Assembly (NCBI RefSeq): GCF_014145675.1
Contig: NZ_JACGZW010000001.1
Span: forward strand, 186,001 to 250,000
Direction: 5' to 3'
Source of the DNA: Amycolatopsis dendrobii
Lineage (GTDB): Bacteria > Actinomycetota > Actinomycetes > Mycobacteriales > Pseudonocardiaceae
DNA: 64,000 nucleotides
In this document: positions 1 through 8,220 of the stretch, piece after piece
How the letters are laid out: each line of letters begins with the position of its first letter
Numbering within the stretch: the first letter of the stretch is position 1
The notes under the pieces: generated by a model
Seen by the model: the letters and a program-made list of their open reading frames with translations, nothing else
What the model was told of the DNA's origin: nothing
Databases searched by the model: none
Made by a program: the position numbers and the translations under genes

Positions 1-1065
1 GCGGGCGGAGTTGCTCGCCGGGATCAGCGTGTCGGCCTCGTTGAGCGCGGCGAGGTTCTCGGTGCTGGTGAAGAAGTCCAGGAACTTCGCGGCCTGCTCG
101 ACGTGCTTCGAGTCCTTGTTGACCGACAGCGTCTGCGGGTTCGCCGCCTGCGCCGGTCCGGCCGGGCCCGCGATCGGCGGCAGCGCGATCCAATCGAGGT
201 CCTTCGGCGCGTCCTTCTCGATGTTCGCCGCCTGGTACGAACCCTGCACGGTCATCGCGACCTGGCCCGCGTAGAACGGGGCCAGCGCCTTGCCGCCGGA
301 CTGGGTCAGCGTCACCGGCAGGATCGAGTGGTCGGTCGCGTTCATGTCGTGCACCAGTTGCGGCAGCGCCATTTCGCCCTGGCCGACGGTGATCTGCGCG
401 TTGTCTCCGGTGCCCTCGAAGTACTTGCCGCCGAACGCCGGGGCCATCGCCACGAACGTCGCGGTCGGGCTCGACAGGCCCCAGCCGAGGCCGTACTTGC
501 CGTCCTTCGTGGCCGTCTTGGCCATCTGGCGCAGCTGATCCCAGGTCATCGTCTCGCCGGCGGGGATCTGCGCGCCGGACTGCTCCAGCAGCTTCTTGTT
601 CGCGAAGACCACATAGGACTGCAGTTCGGTCGGGTACGCGACGACCTTGCTGTCGACCGTCACCGAGTCGAGCACGCCCTTCGGGATGTCCGCGCGCTTC
701 TGCTCGGACAGGTAGGGGGAGAGGTCGGCGAGGTAGCCGTCGGTCGCGAACGGCCCGATCCCGGCGGCCTCGTAGTGCACGATGTCCGGTGCGGTGCCCG
801 CGTTGAACTGGGTGATCAGCTTGTCGTAGGCGCTGTCCCAGCCCGCCTGGACGACCTTCACCTGCGTGTCCGGATGCGCCTGGTTCCACGCCCCGACGAT
901 CTTGTTCGTGGCGGCGATCGCGGCGGGCTGGTCCGACAGCGACTGGAACGTGAGGGTGACCGGACCGCCGTCCCCGCTGCCGCTGTCCGCGCCGCCGCCG
1001 CACGCGGCGGCGAGCAGGCTGGTGAGGGCGAGGCTGGCGGCGACTGCCGCGCGTCGTGTCTTCAT
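1..1065 (-). CDS. Sugar ABC transporter substrate-binding lipoprotein (3' end outside window)
   Basis: Extracytoplasmic solute-binding protein of the family 1 carbohydrate type, delivering sugar to the two permeases encoded just upstream on the same strand. It starts MKTRRAAVAA; a short hydrophobic signal peptide ends in the lipobox LAAAC with Cys22 as the lipid anchor, followed by a Gly/Ser/Asp linker. The body shows phrases typical of the family (FNAGTAPDIVHYEAAG, AYPTELQSYVVFANKKLLEQ, PFYAGQVAMTVQGSYEA). 355 codons are open to the window edge with no stop, so about 60-90 C-terminal residues are missing compared with the usual 420-440. It is the last of four genes in an operon with LacI, MalF-type and MalG-type genes; the gap to the preceding gene is 38 bp. 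The sugar cannot be deduced from the sequence, and no ATPase lies within the window, so a shared MsiK-type ATPase or a gene to the left is likely. Confidence 0.93.
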   Translation of the reverse strand, partial: MKTRRAAVAASLALTSLLAAACGGGADSGSGDGGPVTLTFQSLSDQPAAIAATNKIVGAWNQAHPDTQVKVVQAGWDSAYDKLITQFNAGTAPDIVHYEAAGIGPFATDGYLADLSPYLSEQKRADIPKGVLDSVTVDSKVVAYPTELQSYVVFANKKLLEQSGAQIPAGETMTWDQLRQMAKTATKDGKYGLGWGLSSPTATFVAMAPAFGGKYFEGTGDNAQITVGQGEMALPQLVHDMNATDHSILPVTLTQSGGKALAPFYAGQVAMTVQGSYQAANIEKDAPKDLDWIALPPIAGPAGPAQAANPQTLSVNKDSKHVEQAAKFLDFFTSTENLAALNEADTLIPASNSAR

Positions 1066-1103
1066 CGACCGACCTTTCGAAGGTGTTTCCGATGGGGTGG
1101 GGC

Positions 1104-1931
1104 TCATCCCTTCACCGCCCCGGCCATGAGGCCGCCGGTGAGTTTCTTCCGCAGGAGGCTGAAGAAGGCGATGCTCGGGATCGCCGCGAGCACAGCGCCC
1201 GCGGCCAGCGGTCCGAGGGCGACCTTGCCCTCGCCGCCGATGAACATGGTGAGCGTGATCGGCAGCGTGTAGTTCTCCGGCGACTGCAGCAGCACCAGCG
1301 CGAAGAAGAACTCGTTCCACGACGACACGAAGCTGAACATCGCCGTCGCGACCACGCCGGGGGCCAGCAGCGGGAACACGATGGTGCGCAGCACGGTGAA
1401 CCGGTTCGCGCCGTCCATCGCCCCGGCCTCCTCCAGCTCCGCCGGGATCGCCGCGACGTAGCCCTGCAGCATCCACAGCGCGAACGGAAGGATGTAGGTG
1501 GTGTGCACGAGCGTCAGCCCGACCAGGCTGTCGGCGAGGCCGAGCGTCCGCAGCACGAGGAACAGCGGCAGGATCACCAGCACCACCGGGAACACCTGGC
1601 TGACGAGGATCCAGGTGACGCCCGCGACGCGCAGCTTTCCCTTGAGCCGGGCCAGCACGTAGGCCGCGGGCACCGAGATCAGGATCGCGAGCACGGTGCT
1701 GGCAAGCGCGACCAGCAGGCTGTTGAGCGCCGAATGCAGCAGACCCTGGCGGGAAAGCGCTTCACCGTAGTTGTCCCAATGCCATTCGCTCGGGATGAGG
1801 TTGACCGACAGCGAGTTCAGCTCCGCCGACGACTTCACCGACGCGGAAATCAGCCACAGCAGCGGGAAGCCGAGGAACAGCAGGTACAGCACGAGAGCCA
1901 GGTACTGCGCGGGGCGCACGGACCAGCGCAT
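1104..1931 (-). CDS. Carbohydrate ABC transporter permease, MalG type
   Basis: Inner-membrane permease, 275 residues, with six predicted membrane helices; the first lies at about residues 10-30. The cytoplasmic EAA loop that docks the ATPase is visible as EEAGAMDGANRFTVLRTI, followed by FPLLAPG. Length and the C-terminal ending KKLTGGLMAGAVKG are typical of the MalG/AraQ branch, whose members carry the shorter N-terminus. It starts with ATG 3 bp after the stop of the MalF-type gene, which argues for coupled expression. Together the two permeases form the heterodimeric channel for the substrate bound by the lipoprotein downstream. Confidence 0.94.
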   Translation of the reverse strand: MRWSVRPAQYLALVLYLLFLGFPLLWLISASVKSSAELNSLSVNLIPSEWHWDNYGEALSRQGLLHSALNSLLVALASTVLAILISVPAAYVLARLKGKLRVAGVTWILVSQVFPVVLVILPLFLVLRTLGLADSLVGLTLVHTTYILPFALWMLQGYVAAIPAELEEAGAMDGANRFTVLRTIVFPLLAPGVVATAMFSFVSSWNEFFFALVLLQSPENYTLPITLTMFIGGEGKVALGPLAAGAVLAAIPSIAFFSLLRKKLTGGLMAGAVKG

Positions 1932-1934
1932 GGA

Positions 1935-2888
1935 TCACCGCCCCCTTTCCGGGCGGTCGCCGCGGAACTGCGACCGCAGGTAGATCGCGAGCAGCGCGAC
2001 GACCACGACGACGAGGACCAGCCCCATCGCGGCGGCGTAGCCGATTTCGCGGTTCTTGAACGCTTCGAGGTAGACGAACAGCACCGGGACCATCGTTTTG
2101 CCGCCCGGGCCGCCCGCGGTGAGCACGTAGACGAGCGAGAAGGAATTGAAGTTCCAGATGAAGTTCAGCGAGGTGATGGAGCTGACGATCGGGCGCATGC
2201 TGGGCCAGGTCACCGCGGTGAACCGGCGCCACGCTCCGGCTCCGTCCACCGCCGCCGCCTCGTGCAGTTCGGCGGGGATCTGTTGCAGGCCGGCCAGAAG
2301 CGTCACGGTGGTCTGCGGCATGCCGACCCACACGCCGACCACGATCACCGCGGGCAAGGCGGTGTTGAAATCGCCGAGCCAGTTGATTCCGTCCGGCAAG
2401 CCGATGCTGCCGAGGAACGCATTGAGCGGACCGCCGTTGGCCGAGTAGATCATCTGCCACATGATCGCGACGACCACCGGCGGCATCGCCCACGGAATGA
2501 GCGCGAGCACCCGGGTGAGGCCCTGGAGTTTGAGCCCGGAGTTCAGCAGCAGCGCGAGACCCATCGCGGCGGCCAGTTGCAGGACCGTCACGCCGACTGT
2601 CCAAATGAGACCGATCCGGAGCGAGTCCCAGAACAGCGAGTTGCCGCCGAGGCGCACGAAGTTGTCGATCCCGGCGAAGCCGAAGTCCGGATGCCGCACC
2701 AGCCGGGTGTCGGTGAAGGCCAGCACGATGCCGATCACCAGCGGTGCCACCGAAAGCACCAGGATCGGGATCAGGGACGGCATGACCAGCGCGATCGCCT
2801 CGCGCCGGCGCGTGCGGGCCTGGGTGGTCTTCTTCGGGCGCGGCGGGGGAGCGGGGGCCGCTCGCCTCGGCTGCGTCGCGGTGGTCAT
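1935..2888 (-). CDS. Carbohydrate ABC transporter permease, MalF type
   Basis: Membrane permease of 317 residues. A proline- and basic-rich cytoplasmic N-terminus of about 28 residues precedes the first helix (IALVMPSLIPILVLSVAPLV). The EAA loop reads ELHEAAAVDGAGAWRRFTAV and is followed by WPSMRP. The ATG at 2888 overlaps the stop of the LacI gene by four bases (ATGA), so I use this start rather than the long upstream extension of the frame, which only shadows the LacI gene. It partners the MalG-type permease. Confidence 0.94.
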   Translation of the reverse strand: MTTATQPRRAAPAPPPRPKKTTQARTRRREAIALVMPSLIPILVLSVAPLVIGIVLAFTDTRLVRHPDFGFAGIDNFVRLGGNSLFWDSLRIGLIWTVGVTVLQLAAAMGLALLLNSGLKLQGLTRVLALIPWAMPPVVVAIMWQMIYSANGGPLNAFLGSIGLPDGINWLGDFNTALPAVIVVGVWVGMPQTTVTLLAGLQQIPAELHEAAAVDGAGAWRRFTAVTWPSMRPIVSSITSLNFIWNFNSFSLVYVLTAGGPGGKTMVPVLFVYLEAFKNREIGYAAAMGLVLVVVVVALLAIYLRSQFRGDRPERGR

Positions 2889-3910
2889 TCCGCGTCCTCC
2901 GCGTTCTGGTCCAGAGTGGATTCCCGGACGAACAGCTCGGTCCCGACCGAGATCTGCCGCGCCGGAGCCTCCGCGTCGTCGGCGAGCCCGAGCATGAGCC
3001 GGGCGGCGGCGCGCCCGCGCTCGGCCGAGCCGAGGGACACGCTGGTCAGCCGGGGCAGGAAAACCTGGCCGAGTTCGGTGTCGTCCATCCCGGTGACGGC
3101 TACGTCGCGCGGGACGCTGAGCCCCCGTTCGCGGGCGGCGCGGATGGCCCCGATGGCGAGCAGGTCGTTCGCCGCCACGATCGCGTCCGGCCGTCGCGGA
3201 CGGTCGAGCAGCTTCCGGGCCGCTTCGATCCCGGCCGCGACGGTGAAATCGGCGGCGACCTCGACGTCGGTCTCGGCGGCGAAGTCCTTTGCCGACACCG
3301 CTTCGTCGAACCCGCGCTGGCGCGAGGAGCCCGGCGTGGTGTCGAGCGGCCCGTTGAGGAAGCCGATCCGGCGGCGGCCCAGGGAAACCACGTGCTGCAC
3401 CGCCGAGCCGATCCCCGCCGCGGAATCGGTGGAGACCGAACTGATCCCGCGGTCGCTCATCGCCCGGCCGATCACCACGACCGGCACCGGGGCCCGGCCG
3501 ATCTGCTCGATCAGCTCGTCGTCGGTGCGCAGCGGGATCACGATCATCCCGTCGACGAACCCGCCGTGCAGGCTGTGCATGAGTTCGGCGGTCGACGCCG
3601 CGGTGTCCCCGGTGGACATCACCACGACCCGATACCCGTGCGGCGCGAGGACTTCGTGGATGCCGCGCATGATCTCGACGTAAACCGGGTTGCCGATGTC
3701 CGCCACCGCGAACGCGATCTGCGACGTCTTCTTCAGCCGCAACGACCGCCCGATCGCGTCCGCGCTGTACCCGAGTTCCGCCGCGGCGGCCCGCACGCGC
3801 TCGACCATCGCCTTGCTCGCGCCGGTCCCGTGCAGCGCGCGCGAGGTCGAAGCCAGCGACACGCCGGCGCGCTCGGCCACCTGGATCAGCGTGGCTCGGG
3901 TTGACGTCAT
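2885..3910 (-). CDS. LacI-family transcriptional regulator of the sugar operon
   Basis: 341 residues. The N-terminus TLIQVAERAGVSLASTSRAL is a LacI-type helix-turn-helix followed by the hinge-helix region (NAIGRSLRLKKT-like). The rest is a periplasmic-binding-protein-like ligand domain (IAFAVADIGNPVYVEIMRGI, VVIGRAMSDRGISSVSTD, DAIVAANDLLAIGAIRAARE). It is the first gene of the importer operon, overlapping the MalF-type gene by 4 bp, so it is made together with the transporter it presumably controls. Two perfect palindromes of the LacI type lie 46-93 bp upstream of its start. I infer negative autoregulation relieved by the transported sugar or a derivative. Confidence 0.95.
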   Translation of the reverse strand: MTSTRATLIQVAERAGVSLASTSRALHGTGASKAMVERVRAAAAELGYSADAIGRSLRLKKTSQIAFAVADIGNPVYVEIMRGIHEVLAPHGYRVVVMSTGDTAASTAELMHSLHGGFVDGMIVIPLRTDDELIEQIGRAPVPVVVIGRAMSDRGISSVSTDSAAGIGSAVQHVVSLGRRRIGFLNGPLDTTPGSSRQRGFDEAVSAKDFAAETDVEVAADFTVAAGIEAARKLLDRPRRPDAIVAANDLLAIGAIRAARERGLSVPRDVAVTGMDDTELGQVFLPRLTSVSLGSAERGRAAARLMLGLADDAEAPARQISVGTELFVRESTLDQNAEDAE

Positions 3911-3955
3911 CGTCCCTCCCAGTCGGACACAGCGACAACGGTGCGGAAACCGTGG

Positions 3956-4003
3956 TTGGAAACGTTTCCAAACTACGTTCTGGACGGTCTGGAAACGTTT
4001 CCA
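3956..4003. promoter_or_regulatory. Twin LacI-type operators
   Basis: Two near-identical perfect palindromes: TTGGAAACGTTTCCAA at 3956-3971 and TGGAAACGTTTCCA at 3990-4003. Both have the central CpG typical of LacI/CcpA-family sites. Their centres are 33 bp apart, close to three helical turns, so two dimers would bind the same DNA face. They lie immediately upstream of the LacI-permease-binding protein operon and are its likely operators. Confidence 0.85.
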
Positions 4004-4120
4004 AGCGGTGGTCGAATCATGTCACCCGGATGGCGGACGTGTCAACGGAGCCGTCGCGGGGGCGGGGGATCCGTGATGTCAGCGTGACGTGCGCTGGTTC
4101 AGTGCTGAATCAGCGCGGGT

Positions 4121-4672
4121 TCAGCGGGTTCGCCAGTCGGCGCGGACGACGTCGGCCGCCGAGGGAGCGTTGTCCGGATCGGTCAGCCACTGCAGCGCGG
4201 TTCCGACGAGCAGCGAGTAGTAATGCGCGCCGATCGCGTGGACGTCCTCCGGGCCGGCGTCCGGATCCATGTCGCCGAAGGCTTTCGCGAGCGCGACGCG
4301 CGCCTGCCGCTGTCCTTCCGCGTTGATCTTCCGGATCGTCTCATCGTGCTGCAGGTAGCTGACGCTCTCGAAGTTCACGAACCACAGCTCGCGGTGCTTT
4401 TGGACGGACTCGATGATCCGCGCCCAGCGCCGCTCCGGTCCGGCTTTCTCGTCGGCCGGGTCGGCGAGAACGGCGAACAACATCTCGCCCCACTCCCTGT
4501 TGAGGTCGAACAACGCCTGCGTGAGCAACTGTTCCTTCGAACCGAAGTGGTAGTTGATCGACGCCTGGTTCGCCCCGGAGGCGGCGACGAGGTCGCGCAC
4601 CGTCGTGCGCGCGTAACCGGCGTTGAGGAGGCATTCCCGGGCGGCGGTGATCAGGTTCTCGCGGTGTCCCAC
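4121..4672 (-). CDS. TetR-family regulator of the adjacent ABC exporter
   Basis: 183 residues from a GTG start. The N-terminal TetR helix-turn-helix is clear (ENLITAARECLLNAGYARTTVRDLVAASGANQASINYHFGSK; key residues Y-H-F-G-S-K). The C-terminal two thirds form a helical ligand/dimerisation domain without a recognisable signature. It is divergent from the ABC/FtsX pair, and an imperfect palindrome sits between them. No convincing ribosome binding site precedes the GTG, so a leaderless transcript is possible. It likely represses itself and the exporter. Confidence 0.92.
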   Translation of the reverse strand: MGHRENLITAARECLLNAGYARTTVRDLVAASGANQASINYHFGSKEQLLTQALFDLNREWGEMLFAVLADPADEKAGPERRWARIIESVQKHRELWFVNFESVSYLQHDETIRKINAEGQRQARVALAKAFGDMDPDAGPEDVHAIGAHYYSLLVGTALQWLTDPDNAPSAADVVRADWRTR

Positions 4673-4692
4673 GCGTGCTAACGTATCATGTA

Positions 4693-4715
4693 AACGTTCG
4701 TTTTAAACGATCGTT
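4693..4715. promoter_or_regulatory. Probable TetR operator
   Basis: Imperfect inverted repeat with 11-bp arms, AACGTTCGTTT at 4693-4703 and AAACGATCGTT at 4705-4715 around T4704, with one mismatch. It lies in the 65-bp divergent region between the TetR gene and the ABC ATPase gene, is AT-richer than its surroundings, and is placed to block both promoters. Confidence 0.7.
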
Positions 4716-4737
4716 CAGGACTCTGGGAGGACTCGAC

Positions 4738-5499
4738 ATGACCGCACCCGCGATCCGCATCCGGCGGCTGCGCTGCCGCTTCGACGGCGAAGGCGGTCCG
4801 GTCGACGCACTGCGGGGCGTGGATCTGGACGTCCCGCGCGGTGCTTTCGCCGCGATCATGGGCCCCTCGGGCTCGGGGAAAACCACGTTGCTGCACTGCG
4901 CGGCCGGCCTGCGCACCCCGACCGAGGGGACTGTCGAACTGGACGGCACCGATCTGTCCGCTTTGGATGAACCACGGCTGGCCGAACTGCGCCGCCAGCG
5001 GATCGGTTTCGTGTTCCAGCAGTTCAACCTGCTGCCCGCGCTGACCGCGGAGGAGAACATCGAACTGCCGTTGCGGTTGGACGGTCGCGGCCCGGACTCG
5101 CAGCGCACTGCCGCGTTGCTGGCGCAGGTGGGCCTCGCGCAGCGCGGGGGACACCGGCCGGGGCAGCTTTCCGGCGGCCAGCAGCAGCGGGTTGCCGTGG
5201 CCCGGGCGCTGGTGACGGATCCGGAGGTGGTGTTCGCCGACGAACCGACCGGCGCGCTGGACATCCGCAGCGCGCGGGAAGTGCTGGGCCTGCTGCGGCA
5301 CCTGGCGGACCGGGGCCAGACGATCGTGATGGTGACCCACGACCCGGTGGCCGCGTCCTATGCCGACGCGGTCCTGTTCCTGGCCGACGGCTTGGTGGTC
5401 GATCAGCTGGCCAGCCCGGCCGCCGCGGCGGTGGCGAACCGGATGGCTGTGCTGGTCGAGTCTGCCGAGCGGGCGGCGAATGCCGTCGGTGCTCGGTGA
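4738..5499 (+). CDS. ABC transporter ATP-binding protein (MacB/LolD-like)
   Basis: 253 residues. It couples ATP hydrolysis to the FtsX-type permease encoded next. Walker A GPSGSGKTT is at residues 42-50; further on are the Q-loop (FQQFNLLPALTAEENIELPL), the signature LSGGQQQRVAVARAL, Walker B VVFADEPTGALD and the H-loop (MVTHDP). The FQQFNLLP phrase and the length place it in the MacB/LolD/FtsE group. I chose ATG 4738 because GGGAGG lies 7 nt upstream; the frame runs open further back, but that extension would cross the TetR operator. It probably serves export of, or resistance to, a toxic compound sensed by the TetR protein. Confidence 0.95.
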   Translation: MTAPAIRIRRLRCRFDGEGGPVDALRGVDLDVPRGAFAAIMGPSGSGKTTLLHCAAGLRTPTEGTVELDGTDLSALDEPRLAELRRQRIGFVFQQFNLLPALTAEENIELPLRLDGRGPDSQRTAALLAQVGLAQRGGHRPGQLSGGQQQRVAVARALVTDPEVVFADEPTGALDIRSAREVLGLLRHLADRGQTIVMVTHDPVAASYADAVLFLADGLVVDQLASPAAAAVANRMAVLVESAERAANAVGAR

Positions 5500-5536
5500 T
5501 CCGGCGCGAGAAAAGCAAGAGCGAAGGGGGATTGAC

Positions 5537-6865
5537 ATGCTGAGACTGGCGTTACGGCTCTTCGGCCACCATCGCGCCGCCGCTGTGGCCACCGGTTTGG
5601 TCGCGCTCGTCGGAATGGCCCTGGTGGTCGCGATGACCGCGCTGCTCGGCACCGGCCTTTCCGGCAGCACCGCCCCGGCAGACCGGGGATTCCTCACCCA
5701 GTTCCCGCTCATCCTGGGCGGCTGGGTGGTGGCGATCGTCGTGTTCGCGATGGTGTCGACGATCGGCGTCACGCTAGCCGCGCGGTCGGGCGAGATCGCC
5801 GGATTGCGGCTGATCGGTGCGGCGCCACGGCAAATCCGCGCGCTCGTTTCGACGGAAACCCTCGCGATCACCGTCGCGGCCGCACTGCCCGGCCTGGGAC
5901 TCGGCTATTTGCTCGGACTCCTGCTCCTGACTGGCGTGCGGTCCACTGGCCTCACGTCGCCGAGTACGTCGTACGCACCCGGCATCGGGCTGCCGCTGAC
6001 CGGTGTCGCGGTGGTGCTGCTGGCCGGAGTGCTCGCGGCGTGGATCGGCAGCCGCGGTCCGGCTCGGCGGAGTCCGGTGGAAGAAGCGTCGTCCGCTCCG
6101 CGCCGGGCCAGGTCGGCCCGGCCGCGCCGGATTGCCGCGATCGTGGTGCTGGCAGCGGGTTTCGGGTCGGCGAGCGCGGTGCTCGCTCTGCCTGCCGACA
6201 CCATCGCGACCACCGGCTTGACCGGTCCCGCCGTGGTGCTGTGCTCGATCGGGTTCGCGATTCTGGCTCCGGAACTGATCACCGCGGCCACCCGGATCGT
6301 CGGGCGGCTTTCGCACGGCGCGAAGAACGCCGAAGCGCATCTGGCGGGCGTGAACCTGCGCGCCGCTCCGGAACGCGCCCGTCCGATCGTCACTTTCCTG
6401 ACCCTGCTGGTCGGCGTCTCCGCGGGCACGCTTGCCATGCAGGGCATCGAAAACCAGCACAGCGTCCCGGGCAGCACCGCTGAGGTGCTGGCGTCGATCA
6501 ACTACCTGGTGGTGGTCCTGATCTCGCTCTTCATGGCGATCGCGCTGACCAACAACCTGGTGGCCGCGATCAGCGACCGGCGGACGGAGTTCGCGACGCT
6601 GTCGCTGATCGGCTCGACCGTCCGGCAGGTCCGCGGCATGCTCCTGCGCGAAACCTCCGCCGCGGCCCTGCTGGCGATTGTCGTCGCGGTCGTGGGTTCG
6701 GTGCTGTGCGTGCTGCCGTTCTCGATCGTCAAAACGGGCGGCCCGGCGGTGGCGTTCAGCGTCTGGCCGTTCGCGGCGAGCGCGGTTTTCGGGGGAGGGG
6801 TGGTGCTGCTGGTGACGGCTGTGGCGGGGGCGCGGGTGATTCGCGCCGCGGCGGTCGCCGGGTAG
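5537..6865 (+). CDS. FtsX-like ABC transporter permease
   Basis: 442 residues, starting MLRLALRLFGHHR 37 bp after the ATPase gene. The N-terminal helix (about residues 18-38) is followed by a short periplasmic loop and FtsX-type membrane blocks. One block carries RSGEIAGLRLIGAAPRQIRAL, the second RRTEFATLSLIGSTVRQVRGML; these repeated 'E..LRLIGA...QI' coupling segments are the hallmark of FtsX/MacB permeases. It lacks the large MacB periplasmic domain, resembling actinobacterial ABC exporters of two repeated membrane halves. It forms the exporter together with the ATPase. Confidence 0.9.
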   Translation: MLRLALRLFGHHRAAAVATGLVALVGMALVVAMTALLGTGLSGSTAPADRGFLTQFPLILGGWVVAIVVFAMVSTIGVTLAARSGEIAGLRLIGAAPRQIRALVSTETLAITVAAALPGLGLGYLLGLLLLTGVRSTGLTSPSTSYAPGIGLPLTGVAVVLLAGVLAAWIGSRGPARRSPVEEASSAPRRARSARPRRIAAIVVLAAGFGSASAVLALPADTIATTGLTGPAVVLCSIGFAILAPELITAATRIVGRLSHGAKNAEAHLAGVNLRAAPERARPIVTFLTLLVGVSAGTLAMQGIENQHSVPGSTAEVLASINYLVVVLISLFMAIALTNNLVAAISDRRTEFATLSLIGSTVRQVRGMLLRETSAAALLAIVVAVVGSVLCVLPFSIVKTGGPAVAFSVWPFAASAVFGGGVVLLVTAVAGARVIRAAAVAG

Positions 6866-6889
6866 CCGGTCGCTTGCGATACTCGGTGC

Positions 6890-7216
6890 ATGATCTTGAT
6901 CGTCCTCAAAGCACAGATCCGCCCCGAGAAGCGAGCCGAATGGCTGGAAGGCATCGAGCGCTACACCGCGAACGTGCGGAGCGAACCGGGCAACGTCTCG
7001 TTCGACTACTACCAGAACGGCGGAGACGAGAACGAGTTCGTCCTCGTCGAGGTCTTCGCCGACAGCGCCGCCGGGGACGCGCACGTCGCCACCCGGCACG
7101 CGCAGGACTTCTTCCCGTTCATGTCGACCGTCGTCGCGGCCAAACCGCAGATCAACTACCAGAACCTCGACGGAGCGGCCTGGTCGGAAATGGCCGAGGT
7201 CACGCCGGTGGAGTAG
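6890..7216 (+). CDS. Antibiotic-biosynthesis-monooxygenase (ABM) domain protein
   Basis: 108 residues with one ferredoxin-like ABM fold: strand MILIVLKAQIRPEK, helix RAEWLEGIERYTANVRSEPG, strand NVSFDYYQN, strand NEFVLVEVFADSAAGDAHVAT and a C-terminal helix (HAQDFFPFM). Small members of this fold act as quinone-forming monooxygenases, isomerases or heme-degrading enzymes, so the exact activity is open. It begins 24 bp after the permease and ends before a strong terminator, so it is probably the third gene of the TetR-controlled operon. Confidence 0.85.
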   Translation: MILIVLKAQIRPEKRAEWLEGIERYTANVRSEPGNVSFDYYQNGGDENEFVLVEVFADSAAGDAHVATRHAQDFFPFMSTVVAAKPQINYQNLDGAAWSEMAEVTPVE

Positions 7217-7222
7217 CGGACG

Positions 7223-7259
7223 GCCGGCCGCGGCGACCGAAAAGGTCCCCGCGGCCGGC
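7223..7259 (+). terminator. Rho-independent-like terminator
   Basis: Hairpin with a perfect 11-bp stem (GCCGGCCGCGG at 7223-7233 with its complement at 7249-7259), a further GACC/GGTC inner stem and a GAAAA loop, starting 6 bp after the ABM-gene stop. It is followed by a short ATTTCC tract. It lies between convergent genes and may work in both directions. Confidence 0.8.
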
Positions 7260-7292
7260 ATTTCCTCCGCAGCGGACACAGCAGGAAGGCGG

Positions 7293-7625
7293 TCACTCGC
7301 CGGGTTCCTCCGCGTGCCGCGTGCGTTCCGCCCGCTGCGACTGTTCGACGATCTGATTCAAAGCCGCGACGTGGGCGCGCAGCGCCTGGTGCCCGGAACC
7401 GCTGAGGTTGAGCCAAGTTCGCGGCCGTTTGCCCACATACCCCTTCTTGACTTCGACGTAGCCTGCGCTGGCCAGGTTCGTGATCTGCTTGGACAGCGCG
7501 GAATCCGACAGCCCGGCCGAATCTCGGACCCAGCTGAACTCGGCCCACTCGGTCCCGGACAGCAGTGCCACGATGGACAGCCGGGTGGGGTCCAGCAGGA
7601 GCGGATCCAGATCAGGCATGGCCAT
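7293..7625 (-). CDS. Winged-helix transcriptional regulator
   Basis: 110 residues, almost entirely a winged helix: TRLSIVALLSGTEWAEFSWVRD, recognition region LSDSALSKQITNLASAGYVEVKKGYVGKRPRTWLNLS, then a helical C-terminus. It belongs to the small actinobacterial 'winged helix DNA-binding' group related to MarR/ArsR. It overlaps the upstream membrane-protein gene by 14 nt; ATG 7619 (MPDLD) is an alternative start. It probably controls the two-gene operon through the long inverted repeat ahead of the membrane gene. Confidence 0.88.
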   Translation of the reverse strand: MAMPDLDPLLLDPTRLSIVALLSGTEWAEFSWVRDSAGLSDSALSKQITNLASAGYVEVKKGYVGKRPRTWLNLSGSGHQALRAHVAALNQIVEQSQRAERTRHAEEPGE

Positions 7626-8115
7626 GCGGTGCGCCTTCTGAACGGCTGCGCCGGATCAGCGCCGCGAGGCCTCGCCGCAGGTGCTGCCCGAACGCGATCA
7701 GCACGATCGCCAGCACCGCGCCCAGAATCGTGTTCCCGTAAGGGATCCGTACATGCGTCAGCGCCAGCGCGACCGCGGCCGCCACGCACGCCGCCACGAA
7801 GAAGAGCGCGACGCCGAAGGCGAACCTCGGCCGGATCGCGGACTTGTCCGCCCGCACGCGGTGACCCAGCAACGCCGCACCTCGACGGCTGCGCAGCATC
7901 AGCACGTAGCCCACGACGAGAACAGCCAGCACCAGGCCTTTCCACTCGGCGGCGCTGGGCAGGAAGTCCGCCGAAGCCAGATACAGGAAGACGACGAGCG
8001 CGAAGGCGACGTCCACCCACTTCGCGCCGTGCAGTTCGCCCAGCGCCTGATCCCTGCGGCGGTCGACATCTCGCAACGCTCGCGCCGCCTCTTCCGGGGA
8101 GGGATGCTCAGCCAC
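7612..8115 (-). CDS. Small integral membrane protein, partner of the winged-helix regulator
   Basis: 167 residues with four predicted membrane helices: about 33-50 (VDVAFALVVFLYLASADFL), 60-75 (LVLAVLVVGYVLML), 100-120 (FGVALFFVAACVAAAVALAL) and 130-147 (ILGAVLAIVLIAF). The N-terminus is soluble and charged; the C-terminus is Arg/His-rich. Such proteins often sit beside small winged-helix regulators in actinomycetes, but I know no function. Its 3' end overlaps the regulator gene. Confidence 0.8.
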   Translation of the reverse strand: MAEHPSPEEAARALRDVDRRRDQALGELHGAKWVDVAFALVVFLYLASADFLPSAAEWKGLVLAVLVVGYVLMLRSRRGAALLGHRVRADKSAIRPRFAFGVALFFVAACVAAAVALALTHVRIPYGNTILGAVLAIVLIAFGQHLRRGLAALIRRSRSEGAPHGHA

Positions 8116-8138
8116 GGTCGCCTCCTTGTCTGCCTGAG

Positions 8139-8190
8139 AGTACTTGCCTGAAGAGAAAGTACCTCGACACTTTCCTCTTGGGCAAGTACT
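8139..8190. promoter_or_regulatory. Long imperfect inverted repeat, probable operator
   Basis: 22-bp arms at 8139-8160 and 8169-8190 around an 8-bp spacer. The outer ten bases, AGTACTTGCC and its complement, are perfect, as are the inner AAAGT ends. It lies 24-75 bp upstream of the membrane protein/winged-helix operon and is clearly AT-richer than the context. It is most likely the binding site of the winged-helix regulator, two dimers side by side; it could also fold as a hairpin at the end of the convergent LacI transcript. Confidence 0.65.
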
Positions 8191-8220
8191 GGCTTGACGG
8201 GGAGCAGCGCTGCGCCGGAG

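Noticed and set aside
1056..3683. 875-codon open frame on the plus strand
   Set aside because: It is antisense to the permease and LacI genes, with Arg/His-rich low-complexity translation typical of shadow frames in GC-rich DNA.
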